A stretch of DNA of 64,000 nt from Pseudomonas guineae (GCF_900113745.1 NZ_FOQL01000005.1:163700-227699), one strand, 5' to 3'. Counted from the stretch's first letter, positions 33,081-42,196 are shown. Program-made: numbers and translations. Notes: generated by a model from the letters alone, not told the origin.

Positions 33081-34616
33081 ATGAGCGCCACGCCCAACCC
33101 CCTGGTACTGATCATCCTCGATGGCTTCGGCCACAGTGACAGCCCCGAATCCAACGCCATCATGGCGGCCAACACGCCGGTCTACGACCATCTGCGCGCC
33201 ACCCAGCCCAATGGTTTGATCTCGGGCTCGGGCATGGATGTCGGCCTGCCAGACGGCCAGATGGGCAATTCCGAGGTCGGGCATATGAACCTCGGTGCGG
33301 GCCGCGTGGTGTATCAGGACTTCACCCGGGTGACCAAAGCCATTCGCGATGGCGACTTCTTCGCGAACCCAACCATCACCACGGCGGTAGACAAAGCCGT
33401 GAGCGCCGGCAAGGCCGTGCACATCCTCGGCTTACTCTCAGAAGGCGGCGTACACAGCCACCAGGATCACCTTGTGGCCATGGCTGAGCTAGCCGCCCAG
33501 CGCGGCGCAGAAAAAATCTACCTGCATGCGTTTCTCGATGGGCGCGACACCCCGCCGCGCAGCGCACAACCGTCCATCGAGCTGCTCGATGCCGCTTTCG
33601 CCAAGCTGGGCAAGGGCCGGATCGCCAGCCTAATCGGCCGCTACTTTGCCATGGACCGCGACAATCGCTGGGACCGTGTCGAGCAAGCCTATCAACTGCT
33701 TGTCGACGGCAACGGCCAGTTCAACGCGACCACTGCCGTCGAGGGTCTGAACGCGGCCTATGCCCGCGACGAAAGCGACGAGTTCGTCAAAGCCACCACC
33801 ATCGGCGAGCCGGTGCAGATGGAAGACGGCGACGCCGTGGTGTTTATGAACTTTCGCGCCGACCGCGCCCGCGAACTGACCCGCGCCTTTGTCGAGCCCG
33901 GCTTCAAGGAGTTCGAACGTCCGCGCGTCCCGCAGCTGGCCGACTTCGTCATGCTCACCCAATACGCCGCCAGCATCCCGGCACCCAGCGCCTACAAGCC
34001 GGAAGCGCTGACCAACGTGCTCGGCGAATACCTGGCGAATAACGGCAAAACCCAACTGCGCATCGCCGAAACTGAGAAGTACGCCCACGTCACCTTCTTC
34101 TTCTCGGGGGGGCGCGAAGAACCCTTTGCCGGCGAAGAACGCATCCTGATCCCCTCGCCGAACGTCGCCACCTATGACCTGCAGCCACAAATGAGCGCGC
34201 TGGAGGTGACCGACAAAATCGTCGATGCCATCGAGAATCAGCGCTATGACGTGATCATCGTCAACTACGCCAACGGCGATATGGTCGGTCACACGGGCGT
34301 GTTCGCCGCCGCCGTGGCCGCTGTGGAATGCCTGGACAGTTGCGTCGGCCGCATTGTCGCCGCGCTGGACAAGGTTGGCGGCGAAGCGCTGATCACCGCC
34401 GACCATGGCAACGTCGAGCAAATGGCCGACGAGAGCACCGGTCAGGCCCACACCGCGCACACCTGCGAACCGGTACCGTTTATCTACGTCGGCAAACGCC
34501 CAGCGACTATCCGCCCGAACGGCGTGCTGGCCGACGTGGCACCGACCCTGCTGACCCTGATGGGCCTGCCCGTACCGATGGAAATGACCGGTACCAGCAT
34601 TGTCCAGCTGAACTAA
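33081..34616 (+). CDS. gpmI: 2,3-bisphosphoglycerate-independent phosphoglycerate mutase
   Basis: This 511-residue glycolytic enzyme interconverts 3- and 2-phosphoglycerate with two manganese ions and a phosphoserine intermediate. It has the metal-binding start LIILDGFGHSDSPESNAI, the nucleophilic serine in MGNSEVGHMNLGAGR, HAFLDGRDTPPRSA and the C-terminal ADHGNVEQM with DVAPTLLTLMG. The frame is open upstream to 33018, but ATG 33081 precedes the conserved start. It is divergent from the rhodanese gene across 142 bp. Confidence 0.97.
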   Translation: MSATPNPLVLIILDGFGHSDSPESNAIMAANTPVYDHLRATQPNGLISGSGMDVGLPDGQMGNSEVGHMNLGAGRVVYQDFTRVTKAIRDGDFFANPTITTAVDKAVSAGKAVHILGLLSEGGVHSHQDHLVAMAELAAQRGAEKIYLHAFLDGRDTPPRSAQPSIELLDAAFAKLGKGRIASLIGRYFAMDRDNRWDRVEQAYQLLVDGNGQFNATTAVEGLNAAYARDESDEFVKATTIGEPVQMEDGDAVVFMNFRADRARELTRAFVEPGFKEFERPRVPQLADFVMLTQYAASIPAPSAYKPEALTNVLGEYLANNGKTQLRIAETEKYAHVTFFFSGGREEPFAGEERILIPSPNVATYDLQPQMSALEVTDKIVDAIENQRYDVIIVNYANGDMVGHTGVFAAAVAAVECLDSCVGRIVAALDKVGGEALITADHGNVEQMADESTGQAHTAHTCEPVPFIYVGKRPATIRPNGVLADVAPTLLTLMGLPVPMEMTGTSIVQLN

Positions 34617-34761
34617 ACCGACGCCCGCAGCCAGGTGCAACGCCCGGCCTGCCATCTATGACGGTCACCTTTCGTGACCGTCGCTGCGCAATGTTAAAAA
34701 TGGCTCCAGACCTTTTTTTAGGCATACTAGGCGCGTTCTTAATTCAGGTAGCTTCAGCCCC

Positions 34762-36006
34762 ATGTTCCGTGTACTCGCCGTTATTTTCCTGACTGTTCTG
34801 CTCACGCCTGCCATCGCCGACGAGAAGCGTGAGGCGCAGAAGCAACTAGACGCCGCGCGCGCCGATGTCAGTGAGCTAAAGCAACTGCTGGATAAGCTGC
34901 AGCAGGAGAAATCCGGCGTGCAGAAAGACCTGAAAAAAACCGAAAGCGAAATGGGCCAGCTGGAAAAGCAGGTTAATGGCCTGCAGCAGGACCTGAAACA
35001 AAGTGAAGAGGAGATTCAGCGCCTCGATAACGAGAAAAAAAAACTCCAGGGCGCGCGCCTTGAACAACAACGGTTGATCGGCATTCAGGCCCGCGCCGCC
35101 TACCAGAGCGGCCGCCAGGAGTACGTCAAACTGCTGCTCAACCAGCAGAATCCAGAAAAATTCTCACGCACCTTGACCTACTACGACTACCTCAGTGAAG
35201 CGCGCATGGAACAACTCACCGCCTTCAATGAAACCCTGCGCCAGCTGGCCAATGTCGAATTGGACATCGTCAACCAGCAAACCCAGCTGCTCGAACAGAA
35301 AAGCGCTTTGGATGGCCGGCGCGAACAACTCGCCGGCGTGCGTAAAGAGCGTCAGTTGGCCCTGGCCAAGCTAAGCAAAGAATTCTCCGCCCGCGACCAG
35401 AAGCTCAAAGCCCGCCAGCAAGAACAAGCCAACCTGGCGCGGGTGCTGAAAACCATCGAGGCCACCCTCGCCCGCCAGGCTCGCGAAGCCGAAGCAGCGC
35501 GCCAACAGGCGCTACTGGCCCAGCGCGAGCAGCAGCCGAGCACTCCTGGCAAACCCGCCAACAGCGGCCCACTGGTGAGCTCTGGCGCCAGCTTCGGCGG
35601 GCCATTTGCTAAAGCCCGCGGCAAGTTGCCCTGGCCGGTCAATGGCCGCCTTGTGGCCCGCTACGGCACGCCTCGCGGCGGTGATGCGCGCACCAAATGG
35701 GACGGCGTACTGATCGGCGCCGCCGCCGGCAGCCAGGTGCATGCGGTGCATGGCGGGCGCGTGGTATTTGCCGACTGGTTGCGCGGGGCCGGGCTTCTAG
35801 TCATTCTCGACCATGGCAACGGCTACTTGAGCCTCTATGGGCATAACCAAAGCCTGCTCAAAGACGCCGGTGACGTGGTCAAAGCCGGCGAAGCCATCTC
35901 CACCGTAGGCAACAGCGGCGGCCAAGATAGCTCGGCGTTGTATTTCGCAATTCGCCAGCAGGGCCGCCCGATTGACCCTGCTCAATGGTGCCGCGCACAA
36001 GGATAA
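34762..36006 (+). CDS. envC: EnvC-type murein hydrolase activator (LytM domain)
   Basis: This 414-residue periplasmic protein has a signal peptide (cleavage after IADE or nearby), long coiled coils over residues ~20-260, a short Pro/Ser linker and a C-terminal LytM/M23 domain. The catalytic metal ligands are degenerate (TKWDGVLIGA in place of the H-x3-D site, SLYGHNQ in place of H-x-H), as in EnvC, which activates AmiA/AmiB amidases at division rather than cutting murein itself. It follows gpmI and precedes ctpA, a conserved order. Confidence 0.92.
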   Translation: MFRVLAVIFLTVLLTPAIADEKREAQKQLDAARADVSELKQLLDKLQQEKSGVQKDLKKTESEMGQLEKQVNGLQQDLKQSEEEIQRLDNEKKKLQGARLEQQRLIGIQARAAYQSGRQEYVKLLLNQQNPEKFSRTLTYYDYLSEARMEQLTAFNETLRQLANVELDIVNQQTQLLEQKSALDGRREQLAGVRKERQLALAKLSKEFSARDQKLKARQQEQANLARVLKTIEATLARQAREAEAARQQALLAQREQQPSTPGKPANSGPLVSSGASFGGPFAKARGKLPWPVNGRLVARYGTPRGGDARTKWDGVLIGAAAGSQVHAVHGGRVVFADWLRGAGLLVILDHGNGYLSLYGHNQSLLKDAGDVVKAGEAISTVGNSGGQDSSALYFAIRQQGRPIDPAQWCRAQG

Positions 36007-36046
36007 GTGCCGCGATTATCGATTCTGGACCAGGAGTACGTTCAAC

Positions 36047-37348
36047 ATGCCGCATCTGTTCCGCCTCACCGCCCTCGCACTGGCTGTTACCCTGCTGGGC
36101 AGCACTGCCGCCTTCGCTGCACAGGCCGAAACCCCAGCAACAGCCAATGACAGCGCGCCATTGCCGCTGGACGAGCTGCGCACCTTTGCCGAGGTAATGG
36201 ACCGTATCAAATCAGCCTATGTCGAGCCTGTCAGCGACAAGACCCTGCTGGAAAACGCCATCAAGGGCATGCTCAGCAACCTTGATCCACACTCGGCATA
36301 CCTGGAGCCTGAAGCCTTCCGCGATCTGCAGGAAAGCACCAGCGGCGAATTCGGCGGCCTGGGCATAGAGCTCGGCAGCGAAGACGGCTTTCTCAAGGTG
36401 GTGTCACCGATTGATGACACCCCTGCGTCTGCCGCCGGCATCCAACCCGGCGACCTGATTGTTAAAATTAACGGCCAGCCGACCAAAGGCCTGTCGCTGA
36501 TGGAAGCGGTCGAGAAAATGCGCGGGAAAGCCGGCACAGACATCGAGCTGACCCTGCTACGCGAGGGAGGCAAACCCTTCGATGTCGAGCTGACGCGCGC
36601 GGTGATCAAGGTCAAGAGCGTGAAGAGCCAGCTGCTTGACGACGGTTACGGCTACATCCGCATCACCCAATTCCAAGTCAATAGCGGTGAAGAAGTCGGC
36701 AAGGCGCTGGCCAAGCTGCGCAAGGACAACGGCAAGAAGCTGCGCGGCCTGGTACTCGACTTGCGCAACAACCCCGGCGGCGTGCTGCAAGCCGCCGTGG
36801 AGGTTACCGACCACTTCCTCAAGAAAGGCCTGATCGTCTATACCGAAGGCCGCATCGCCAACTCCGAGCTGCGCTTCAACGCCGATCCGGCCGACGCCAG
36901 CGAAGGCGTACCGCTGGTGGTGCTGATCAATGGCGGCAGCGCCTCCGCCTCGGAAATTGTTGCCGGCGCCCTGCAGGATCACAAACGCGCGGTGCTGATG
37001 GGCACTGACAGTTTCGGTAAAGGCTCGGTGCAAACCGTGCTACCGCTGAACAATGACCGCGCCCTGAAGCTGACCACGGCGCTGTATTTCACCCCTAACG
37101 GCCGCTCGATCCAGGCGCAGGGCATCATCCCCGACATCGAGGTGGCACGTGCCAAGCTGACCCGTGAGCAGGCGGAGAGCGGCATCAAAGAAGCCGACCT
37201 GCAAGGCCACCTAGGCAACGGTAACGGGGGCGCAGATAAACCGAGCAAGAACAAAGCGCCGGCCAAGGCCAACCCGCAGGATGACGATTACCAACTGAGC
37301 CAGGCATTGAATTTGCTCAAAGGACTAAACGTCACCCGCGGCGACTAA
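36047..37348 (+). CDS. ctpA: Carboxy-terminal processing protease CtpA (S41)
   Basis: This 433-residue periplasmic protease has a signal peptide (ending AAFA), a tail-specific protease fold with a PDZ domain (FGGLGIELG, ASAAGIQPGDLIVKINGQPT) and the S41 active site: Ser in NGGSASASEIVAGAL and Lys in DSFGKGSVQTV. In P. aeruginosa CtpA degrades peptidoglycan hydrolases with an adaptor lipoprotein; an envelope-remodelling role here is inferred. The frame extends upstream to 35972, but ATG 36047 gives a clean signal peptide. It starts 40 bp after envC. Confidence 0.94.
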   Translation: MPHLFRLTALALAVTLLGSTAAFAAQAETPATANDSAPLPLDELRTFAEVMDRIKSAYVEPVSDKTLLENAIKGMLSNLDPHSAYLEPEAFRDLQESTSGEFGGLGIELGSEDGFLKVVSPIDDTPASAAGIQPGDLIVKINGQPTKGLSLMEAVEKMRGKAGTDIELTLLREGGKPFDVELTRAVIKVKSVKSQLLDDGYGYIRITQFQVNSGEEVGKALAKLRKDNGKKLRGLVLDLRNNPGGVLQAAVEVTDHFLKKGLIVYTEGRIANSELRFNADPADASEGVPLVVLINGGSASASEIVAGALQDHKRAVLMGTDSFGKGSVQTVLPLNNDRALKLTTALYFTPNGRSIQAQGIIPDIEVARAKLTREQAESGIKEADLQGHLGNGNGGADKPSKNKAPAKANPQDDDYQLSQALNLLKGLNVTRGD

Positions 37349-37365
37349 GGCAGCAAGGCAAACAC

Positions 37366-37406
37366 TAAAAAGCCCGGACTTGAGCCATCAAGTCCGGGCT
37401 TTTTTA
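37366..37406. terminator. Bidirectional rho-independent terminator
   Basis: AAAAAGCCCGGACTTGA and TCAAGTCCGGGCTTTTTT form a long stem with a short GCCA loop between the convergent ctpA and solute-binding genes. Confidence 0.93.
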
Positions 37407-37420
37407 ATAGCGCTCAGGCG

Positions 37421-38176
37421 CTACAGATAGTTATTGGTCATCTCATCGACAAAGCCTTCAGCACGCAGTTCGTCCAAGGCCTTTTGCAGGCGCTGCACCA
37501 CTTCATCTGGAGTATCTTTATTCAGTGCCAGATACAGCTCCGCTTCGTTGAAGCGCAGCGCAGTATTCAAGCCACTGACGCCTTCCTGTTTCGCCAGGTA
37601 GCGCCCAACCGGGTCGGTGGTGGCCCACAGGTCGATCTTACCGCTGAGCAGCTTTTTGATGTTTTCCTGATCGCGCAAGGCGTTGTTTGGCGCTAAACCC
37701 TGGCTTTCCAGGTGTTGGCTGACTGCATCGTTCTTGTACGCGCCAATCTGGTACTGCGCAGCGTCCTTAAGGTTGGCAACGCTGAGGTTATTACCCGGTG
37801 CAGCTAACAGCACCCAACCAGTCTTGGCCAGCGGCCCGACCCACTTGAACAGCGGCTGGCGCTCAGGCGTGAAGGTGGTGGAGAACAGGCCGTAGTTGGC
37901 CTTGTCCAGAGTCAGGCGATAGAGGCGATCCCAAGGAAAGCGCAGGGTCAGCGTGTAGTTGATGCCTGCACGCTTGAACATCGCCCGGACGATCTCGGCA
38001 CTGATACCGTCAATGCCATCATCACGGGCAAAGTTCTTATCATCCACTGCCATATTGAACGGCGGGAAGTTCTCGGTCAGCAGCACCACTTTGTAATCAT
38101 CTGGCAGCTCTGCACGGGCTGCGCAAGCGCTCAGCGCAAGGCCTAACAACAGGCCAGTTTTTAGGGTTTTCAACAT
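37421..38176 (-). CDS. Family 3 solute-binding protein, copy 1
   Basis: This 251-residue periplasmic protein has a signal peptide (ending ARA) and an SBP_bac_3 fold: VLLTENFPPFNMAVD, GIDGISAEIVRAMFKRAGI, FPWDRLYRLTLD, GKIDLWATTDPVGRYLAKQ. It is closely related to the next gene and ends with the same YL-COOH. The ligand, probably an amino acid or similar polar compound, is not known. No permease is adjacent. P. aeruginosa has several such genes in a row at this place. Confidence 0.88.
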   Translation of the reverse strand: MLKTLKTGLLLGLALSACAARAELPDDYKVVLLTENFPPFNMAVDDKNFARDDGIDGISAEIVRAMFKRAGINYTLTLRFPWDRLYRLTLDKANYGLFSTTFTPERQPLFKWVGPLAKTGWVLLAAPGNNLSVANLKDAAQYQIGAYKNDAVSQHLESQGLAPNNALRDQENIKKLLSGKIDLWATTDPVGRYLAKQEGVSGLNTALRFNEAELYLALNKDTPDEVVQRLQKALDELRAEGFVDEMTNNYL

Positions 38177-38275
38177 AGGTCATTCCGCTCGCATGAATTG
38201 TGATTATGGCTAGCGGCATCCCTGCTCGGGCGTGGCCCGGCGACGTATGGTACTTGGCGTCAACCATCCTTGGTC

Positions 38276-38300
38276 GCGGGCCGGTTTGTGGCCGGCCCGC
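38276..38300. repeat. Intercistronic hairpin between the two binding-protein genes
   Basis: A perfect nine-base inverted repeat (GCGGGCCGG / CCGGCCCGC) with a seven-base loop lies 11 bases after the upstream gene's stop on the minus strand. No T run follows, so it is more likely an mRNA-stabilising or rho-related structure than a simple terminator. Confidence 0.75.
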
Positions 38301-38311
38301 TGATCTACGCA

Positions 38312-39067
38312 TTACAGGTAGTTGTTCAGAATATCGTCGACAAAGCCTTCACTACGCATCTTGTCCAACTCGCCTTGCAGTTTCTGCACCACTTCATCCG
38401 GCACCTCTTTATTAAGGGCCAAATACAGCTCCGCACTGTCAAAACGCAGAATGGTCTTCAGACCGGAAATGCCTTCCTGCTTGGCCAGGTAGCGACCAGC
38501 AGGGTCACCCGTGGCCCACAGATCAATCTGTCCGGCCATCAGCTTCTTAGCATTTTGTGTGTCGCGCAAGACCGTGATCGGCTTCAGGCCTTTCTCCGCC
38601 AAATGTTGAGCAATAGCGTCGCCTTTATAAGCACCGACCTGATACTGCTTGGCGTCTTCCAGGCTGTTTAGGGTGATTGGGCTATCGGCCTTACCGAGTA
38701 GCACCCAATCATCTGGACCAATCGGCCCGACCCATTTGAACAACGCCTCGCGGTCAGGCAGACGCGCCGTAACGAACACACCATAGCCAGGCTTTTCCAG
38801 CGCCAGCTTGTAGATACGATCCCATGGGAAACGCAGGGTCATGTTGTAATGAATGCCAGCACGTTTGAACATCTCACGGACAATATCCACGGCAATGCCA
38901 TCAATATTGTCTTCTTGAGCGAAGTTCTTGCCGTTAATCGCCATGTTGTACGGAGGGAAGTTCTCGGTCAGTAGGACCATGCGGTAATTCGGGTCGATTT
39001 CCGCCCGAGCACTGCCCGCGAGCACCATAACAGTGCCGGCGAGAGCGGCGAGTAGTTGCTTTAACAT
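38312..39067 (-). CDS. Family 3 solute-binding protein, copy 2
   Basis: This 251-residue periplasmic protein is a tandem paralogue of the preceding one, with the same length and landmarks (MVLLTENFPPYNMAI, FPWDRIYKLALEK, GQIDLWATGDPAGRYLAKQE). A signal peptide ending ARA is present. The divergence between copies is clear throughout, so the duplication is old. It is the first of the two genes in transcription order; both lack a transporter partner nearby. Confidence 0.88.
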   Translation of the reverse strand: MLKQLLAALAGTVMVLAGSARAEIDPNYRMVLLTENFPPYNMAINGKNFAQEDNIDGIAVDIVREMFKRAGIHYNMTLRFPWDRIYKLALEKPGYGVFVTARLPDREALFKWVGPIGPDDWVLLGKADSPITLNSLEDAKQYQVGAYKGDAIAQHLAEKGLKPITVLRDTQNAKKLMAGQIDLWATGDPAGRYLAKQEGISGLKTILRFDSAELYLALNKEVPDEVVQKLQGELDKMRSEGFVDDILNNYL

Positions 39068-39396
39068 GACGTCTCACTTTGTTAGTAGGCCGGAGCTGCA
39101 AACATACTCGGCCAAGTTGGCTTAACCCAGCCTGAAGTAACCCCAGACACGGTCGCGTATTCGCTTTGCGTTGATCATGCTTGATTCACCCTGAGCATGC
39201 ATTGCCAGAATGCCTACTCAGTCAATGCCTAAACAAGCCAGCCCAGTTGACTCGACACATCACCGGGAACACCCAACTGCAGATACCTGTCTGGACAGAC
39301 ACGCGCAAACATCGATGCAGGCGCAGAGGCCATCCACACTTGGCTGCGCAATAGGCTAAGGATTACAGCGAACCGAACGCAAACAGGCTGATTTTA
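39068..39396. other. Gene-free spacer beside the Stealth gene
   Basis: I see no gene or RNA in this stretch. It contains the upstream region of the solute-binding gene at 38312-39067, and it ends at the perfect inverted repeat described separately. Composition is mixed, with no obvious remnant of a mobile element. Confidence 0.5.
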
Positions 39397-39432
39397 GCGA
39401 GACAGTCGACATTTTGCTGTCGACTGTCTCGC
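39397..39432. repeat. Perfect 14-bp inverted repeat
   Basis: GCGAGACAGTCGAC and GTCGACTGTCTCGC flank the eight-base loop ATTTTGCT. The structure sits 40 bases past the stop of the Stealth gene on the minus strand. No T run follows on either strand, so it does not look like an ordinary terminator. Confidence 0.85.
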
Positions 39433-39472
39433 AGCAGTGGTCGGCAGGGCAGCCAACCCAAGTCTTTGAGAC

Positions 39473-40429
39473 TTAAGCGCTAACAGCATCGAAACTGGGC
39501 ACTGACTCAAAGTAACTTGGTCGGGGGAAAAGTTCTGTGCGGATTCTGTCTAGCTTGTCGCGCATTGTGGCGACGTCTGAACGGTCGTCAGTCGTGTCGT
39601 TAATACAAATGCACAGGTGACGGCCGAGTGAGTCAAGCAGCGACGCAACCCGGCCATTCTCCACATCATCGGTTAACAGGTAACGGCACTGCTCCCAGTC
39701 AATATCCGCCCGACCATGGGTCGCACACCAGTCAAGATACAAGTTAGCCAGGATGCTCTGACCTGTGCGGCGTCTGAATTTTTCCTGACGGACTTCGTCA
39801 AAAATATCAGGGTGCGCCGCTTCAAGTTCCATCATCCAGCTTTTACGAATGCCTTTTGGCGCGTGCTCGGGAATGAACTCTATGCTCGATGCACCATAGG
39901 TTTTTTGCATCCAGTTGCGCGCGTTATTGGCATCATTATGACCAGACAGTTGCAGGTCAGAATCGATTGTTGGAATACGCTCGCGGGTTAGAAAAACCAT
40001 AGAGCCAACCGCGCTGAAAAAGTCTTTAGGCTGAACATGCCGAGTTAGCATCTGGTCATCGTTGAACGAAACGAAGTGCTCAGACAAGTCAGGGATATGG
40101 TGAAGCGCCGACTCGATCGCTCGGGATGAGAATGTCGGGAGGTAGCACGCATCGAGAATTTGCGAGTGATCAACGATGCGTAAGCGCGGATGCTCAGCGA
40201 TGAAACTTGGTACTTGCTGGTCGGTGACAATGAAGATACTGCCATCAATGCCCCAAAACTTTTCCATCGAACGCAGCAGAAACACTAAATCGTCATTATC
40301 TCGATAGCGTCCCTCACCGTTGGAAAAGGGTAAAAGGTCGTGCTGAGGCTCGCCTGAATGATGTTGACGTTTGGCACGCCAATTAGCGTCACCCCCATCA
40401 ACCCACGTGATCACGGCATCAATTTGCAT
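39473..40429 (-). CDS. Stealth-family capsular polysaccharide phosphotransferase
   Basis: This 318-residue protein has the conserved regions of the Stealth family: CR1 (IDAVITWVDGGDANWRAKR), CR2 (RYRDNDDLVFLLRSMEKFWG through FIVTDQQVPSFI to FVSFNDDQML) and CR3 (HAPKGIRKSWMMELEAAHPD). Such enzymes transfer sugar-1-phosphate units in phosphate-linked capsules or related glycans. Here it stands alone, with no other capsule gene in the window, between old core genes. Its composition looks more AT-rich than the his genes beside it. Transfer into this locus is an inference. The glycan it builds is unknown. Confidence 0.87.
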   Translation of the reverse strand: MQIDAVITWVDGGDANWRAKRQHHSGEPQHDLLPFSNGEGRYRDNDDLVFLLRSMEKFWGIDGSIFIVTDQQVPSFIAEHPRLRIVDHSQILDACYLPTFSSRAIESALHHIPDLSEHFVSFNDDQMLTRHVQPKDFFSAVGSMVFLTRERIPTIDSDLQLSGHNDANNARNWMQKTYGASSIEFIPEHAPKGIRKSWMMELEAAHPDIFDEVRQEKFRRRTGQSILANLYLDWCATHGRADIDWEQCRYLLTDDVENGRVASLLDSLGRHLCICINDTTDDRSDVATMRDKLDRIRTELFPRPSYFESVPSFDAVSA

Positions 40430-40562
40430 GTCTAGTTCAGCTCTAATTCAGGGTGGCTGCTTGCGGGGTGACGCTGGCGCATTAAGCGCCGCAACCCCAC
40501 ACCGAGGGTGGCAACGCTTATGTGCCTGTCGACTGACCGGCAGGGCTGCCCGCCAGCGGGTT

Positions 40563-41333
40563 TTAACGTACGACGATACCGCGGCTGGCCATATAGGCCT
40601 TGGCTTCAGGCACGGTGTATTCACCGAAGTGGAAAATACTCGCGGCTAATACAGCCGCGGCCTTGCCTTCGATAATGCCGTCGGCTAGATGCTGCAAGTT
40701 GCCGACACCGCCGGAAGCGATCACGGGGATGCCGACCGCCTCACTAATAGCGCGTGTCACGCCAAGGTCGTAACCGCTTTTCACACCGTCCTGATCCATG
40801 CTGGTCAGGAGAATTTCACCGGCGCCAAGGTCTTCCATTTTCTTCGCCCAGAGCACCGCGTCCAGACCGGTCGGTTTGCGCCCGCCGTGGGTGAAGATTT
40901 CCCAGCGCGGTGTTTCACCCGGCTTGGAAACCCGCTTGGCATCAATGGCGACGACGATGCATTGCGAGCCGAAGCGCGAGGCCGCTTCACCGACGAAGTC
41001 TGGGGTGAACACCGCCGCGGTGTTGATCGAGACCTTGTCCGCACCGGCATTGAGCAGGTTGCGAATGTCCTGCACGCTGCGCACACCACCGCCCACGGTC
41101 AGCGGGATAAACACCTGGCTGGCCATGCGCTCAACGGTGTGCAGGGTGGTGTCACGGCCATCAACGCTGGCGGTGATATCGAGGAAGGTAATCTCATCGG
41201 CACCCTGCTCGTCATAGCGTCGAGCGATCTCCACCGGGTCGCCGGCATCGCGAATGTTCTCGAACTGCACGCCCTTGACCACGCGACCGTTGTCGACGTC
41301 GAGGCAGGGGATGATGCGTTTAGCCAAAGCCAT
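40563..41333 (-). CDS. hisF: Imidazole glycerol phosphate synthase subunit HisF
   Basis: This 256-residue (beta/alpha)8 cyclase joins ammonia from HisH with PRFAR to give IGP and AICAR in histidine synthesis. ATG 41333 begins the family start MALAKRIIPCLDVDNGRVVKG, which carries the first catalytic Asp. The second phosphate-binding half contains VASGGVGNLQHLADG (read ASGG). The longer frame to 41414 is not conserved. It is last in the his operon, after hisA and a REP-like spacer. Confidence 0.97.
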   Translation of the reverse strand: MALAKRIIPCLDVDNGRVVKGVQFENIRDAGDPVEIARRYDEQGADEITFLDITASVDGRDTTLHTVERMASQVFIPLTVGGGVRSVQDIRNLLNAGADKVSINTAAVFTPDFVGEAASRFGSQCIVVAIDAKRVSKPGETPRWEIFTHGGRKPTGLDAVLWAKKMEDLGAGEILLTSMDQDGVKSGYDLGVTRAISEAVGIPVIASGGVGNLQHLADGIIEGKAAAVLAASIFHFGEYTVPEAKAYMASRGIVVR

Positions 41334-41416
41334 AAAAATGCTCTCGTTGGATGGGGCGGGCGGCGTTCCGCTGAACGCAGCGATACCCATCGTCGCGTCA
41401 ACGGATGACTCCATCG

Positions 41417-41446
41417 GTGGGTTACGCCGCTGCGCAGCTAACCCAC
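41417..41446. repeat. REP-like palindrome between hisA and hisF
   Basis: GTGGGTTA and TAACCCAC flank an inner GCTGCGCAGC palindrome. This resembles the short GGGTTA...TAACCC repeats scattered in many Pseudomonas genomes. A degenerate second unit (ATGGGTATCGCTGCG on the minus strand) follows near 41375-41395. Confidence 0.6.
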
Positions 41447-41458
41447 TCTACGTTCAGA

Positions 41459-42196
41459 TCAGCCCTTGAAGGCGTCGCAGAAGGCTTGCGCCTCCGCTAC
41501 ATCCAGGGTGCCTTCGTAAATCGCCCGGCCGGTAATTGCGCCGATGATGCCGGGCGAGCGAGCCAGCAGCAGCTTCTCGATATCACTCAGGTTGTGGATA
41601 CCACCGGAGGCGATCACCGGAATGCGGCTAGCCGCAGCCAGGGCTGCGGTGGCCTCGACGTTGCAGCCCTGCATCATGCCGTCTTTGGCGATGTCGGTAT
41701 AAACAATGGCGCTGACGCCATCGGCCTCAAACCGCTTGGCCAGATCCGTCGCCTGCACGGTGGAGACTTCAGCCCAGCCGTCGGTGGCGACAAAACCATC
41801 CTTGGCATCCAGGCCGACAATCACCTTGCCTGGGAACGCTTTGCAGGCATCAGTGACGAACTGCGGGTCTTTAACGGCCTTGGTGCCGATGATCACGTAG
41901 CTGACCCCGGCGCGCACGTAGTGCTCGATCGTCTCCAGCGTGCGAATGCCACCGCCGATCTGGATCGGCAGGTGCGGGTAGCGCTTGGCGATGGCCGTCA
42001 CCACTTCACCATTGACCGGCTGGCCTTCAAAAGCACCGTTGAGATCGACCAGGTGCAGGCGACGGCAACCGCCGTCGACCCACTTGGCCGCCATGCTCAC
42101 CGGGTCATCGGAAAACACCGTGGAGTCTTCCATGCGGCCCTGGCGTAGACGCACGCAAGCGCCGTCCTTCAAATCGATCGCGGGGATAATCAGCAT
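41459..42196 (-). CDS. hisA: Phosphoribosylformimino-5-aminoimidazole carboxamide ribotide isomerase HisA
   Basis: This 245-residue (beta/alpha)8 isomerase converts ProFAR to PRFAR. It begins with MLIIPAIDLKDGACVRLRQG, which holds the catalytic Asp8, and has the second acid in IVYTDIAKDGMM. It lies 36 bp after the DUF2164 gene on the same strand and is related in fold to HisF, whose gene follows. Confidence 0.97.
   Translation of the reverse strand: MLIIPAIDLKDGACVRLRQGRMEDSTVFSDDPVSMAAKWVDGGCRRLHLVDLNGAFEGQPVNGEVVTAIAKRYPHLPIQIGGGIRTLETIEHYVRAGVSYVIIGTKAVKDPQFVTDACKAFPGKVIVGLDAKDGFVATDGWAEVSTVQATDLAKRFEADGVSAIVYTDIAKDGMMQGCNVEATAALAAASRIPVIASGGIHNLSDIEKLLLARSPGIIGAITGRAIYEGTLDVAEAQAFCDAFKG

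Noticed and set aside
33630..34655. Long open frame opposite gpmI (341 codons)
   Set aside because: It is antisense shadow of a highly conserved glycolytic gene.
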